Source: Fasciola hepatica (taxonomy: Eukaryota > Platyhelminthes > Trematoda > Plagiorchiida > Fasciolidae). From it: a stretch of DNA of 64,000 bases. Each line of letters starts with the position of its first letter. Position 1 is the first letter of the stretch. Shown piece by piece: positions 62,891 through 64,000 of this stretch. The stretch spans positions 899,501 through 963,500 of the forward strand of contig CANUEZ040000029.1 of NCBI GenBank assembly GCA_948099385.1, written 5' to 3'. Under the pieces are notes generated by a model. That model did not search any database and had not been told where the DNA came from. It was given only the letters and a program-made list of their open reading frames with translations. The translations under genes and the position numbers were made by a program.

Positions 62891-63780
62891 ATGTTGACAA
62901 AAATTGTAGGAAGCTAAGAATCAACTATCCACTTTCTAATATCCCGCGCTGTTCACTTCCAAAAACAATGATCTCTTTGTTCATCCTTTGCCCGGATAGT
63001 CATTCATTGGAATGTGTATCTAAATAGATTTAATCTGAAACAGCATTCCGTGGGCTGTTCTGTGGTTGACATTCGCACTAGCCCACACTTTGCACACGCA
63101 CTAATTTCGTCAATTTCTGGCATACTACTACACCTGATGGTGTCTTTTACAAAAGCTGGTCGATTCGCACTCTGAGCTACTCGTTTCTTTATTCTTGTCA
63201 CGAATTTATATAACTAACCGAGGAAAAATTGAAAACACCAAACCCAGTCGTCTGAAGGGTACGGAAACCATCAAACTGAGCTCCAAACAATGCCAGCTTC
63301 CAAAACTGTTGTGTGCTGGTTCATGGAATAACTACTGGAGAGGTTCACTTCGGAAACATCAACTCGTTATTTTCATCATTGGAGGGAAGTGGATTGGTTA
63401 TTGCTCCCCTCAAAGTTTTCCACTCACTGATCTTCGAATTGCACTATACAAGTAGAATATATTGTTGATGTACAGTAGATGTATGTTAATACCTTTATAA
63501 CTTATGCTTGAGAAATCCGAAATTACACCAAGTCGTATTGACGTGAAGGTCGACACGGGTGCTTTCGTTTGTGACCAAATTTGCTATCAGTGTTCGTGTG
63601 TTCTTCGGCAAATGCGGGTAATGTCGTTGAGGCCTTTGCAATAAATCATCTGTCACTGTCCCTGATATGGGACAGCGGAGGAAACCACTGTCACAGGGCA
63701 TCTTGTACTGTGGGAAAAGGAACAATTGATCAAAAATAATGAAGATCATTTTACTCTTCTTTTCTGTATCAATCTCAGAC
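62891..63780. other. no firmly supported gene
   Basis: Open frames exist (86 codons at 63195-63455 plus; 63495-63899 minus, 134 codons), but the second overlaps the better-supported exon at 63781-63957 in another frame. It is probably a shadow extending into intron sequence. Confidence 0.4.
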
Positions 63781-63957
63781 AGGCCGGTATCTATCGATGC
63801 TGTAGGTAATTCGGCACAATTGGGCGGTCGCCGTGGCTCGTTCAATTCCAGCCGCACGAATCCACGGACCATACAATTCCGATGGTCGCTTGCGTTCATG
63901 CAATCCTTTCCGTTCTTCTGCTTTTTGATACGCCCTCTTCCGATATTCGTAGTACCA
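63781..63957 (-). CDS. probable internal exon of a second gene
   Basis: Minus strand, acceptor GTTTTTGTAG at 63958 and following, then 59 codons open throughout, phase 0 at both ends. Starts W-Y-Y-E-Y-R-K-R-A-Y-Q-K-A-E-E-R-K and ends T-Y-S-I-D-R-Y-R-P. Charged helical beginning, then L-Y-G-P-W-I-R-A-A-G-I. The donor (GTCTGA) is weak and the neighbouring exons were not found; the 5' part lies beyond the window. Family not recognised. Confidence 0.5.
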
Positions 63958-64000
63958 CTACAAAAACGTCACACAAGCAAAGTGGCTGCAGCTAACGACG

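Noticed and set aside
63495..63899. 134-codon minus-strand frame as a gene
   Set aside because: It overlaps the better-supported 59-codon exon in another frame that has a strong acceptor.
1..64000. CRISPR array, bacterial operon or phage
   Set aside because: No regularly spaced direct repeats, no ribosome-binding sites with tightly packed genes, and clear intron-containing gene structure.

Overview
The window looks like genomic DNA of a flatworm, most probably a digenean fluke. It is AT-rich with long non-coding stretches, genes split into short exons with standard GT-AG introns, and heavily decayed retroelements. These include Penelope-like elements (PLEs) with GIY-YIG tails, Ty3/gypsy pol fragments of the type common in trematodes, and a non-LTR retrotransposon. 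There are no bacterial operons, CRISPR arrays or rRNA. The organism assignment is inference from these repeats; no host gene here names a species.

The main host gene is a 14-exon plus-strand gene, here called gene A, from an ATG at 25137 to a TAA at 48342. I assembled it by matching open frames, splice sites and intron phase at every junction (phases 1,0,2,0,0,1,2,0,1,0,1,1,1). It predicts about 897 residues: a signal peptide, a cadherin-like N-terminal domain, a series of beta-rich modules, at least 13 N-glycosylation sequons and no membrane span. I do not recognise the family.

The 5' part of gene A lies in a segmental duplication. Copy 2 (about 24150-31823) holds exons 1-3. Copy 1 (about 7010-14044) holds decayed counterparts: an exon 1 with an 18-nt in-frame deletion, an exon 2 cut after a few codons, an exon 3 with an in-frame TGA, and a lost TATA-like box. 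Copy 1 is therefore a 5' pseudogene fragment. Most of its exon 2 is deleted, and two opposed PLE fragments sit in the following intron sequence.

Mobile elements by region: 1.0-3.5 kb, two head-to-tail PLE reverse transcriptase fragments; 9.5-10.1 kb, opposed PLE fragments; 17.4-18.0 kb, a PLE tail; 33.7-36.6 kb, the best PLE, minus strand, with YVDD, a GIY-YIG region and long inverted terminal repeats, inside intron 4 of gene A; 41.6-42.3 kb, a gypsy RT/RNase H remnant in intron 8; 51.8-53.4 kb, a minus-strand non-LTR element; 55.5-56.2 kb, a palindromic insertion with tRNA-like sequences flanked by a 16-bp direct repeat; 58.0-58.7 kb, PLE; 58.7-60.9 kb, minus-strand gypsy pol with a probable LTR; 61.4-62.9 kb, further PLE pieces. 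At the right edge (63781-63957, minus) is a likely exon of a second, unidentified gene. The remaining stretches show no gene I can support.
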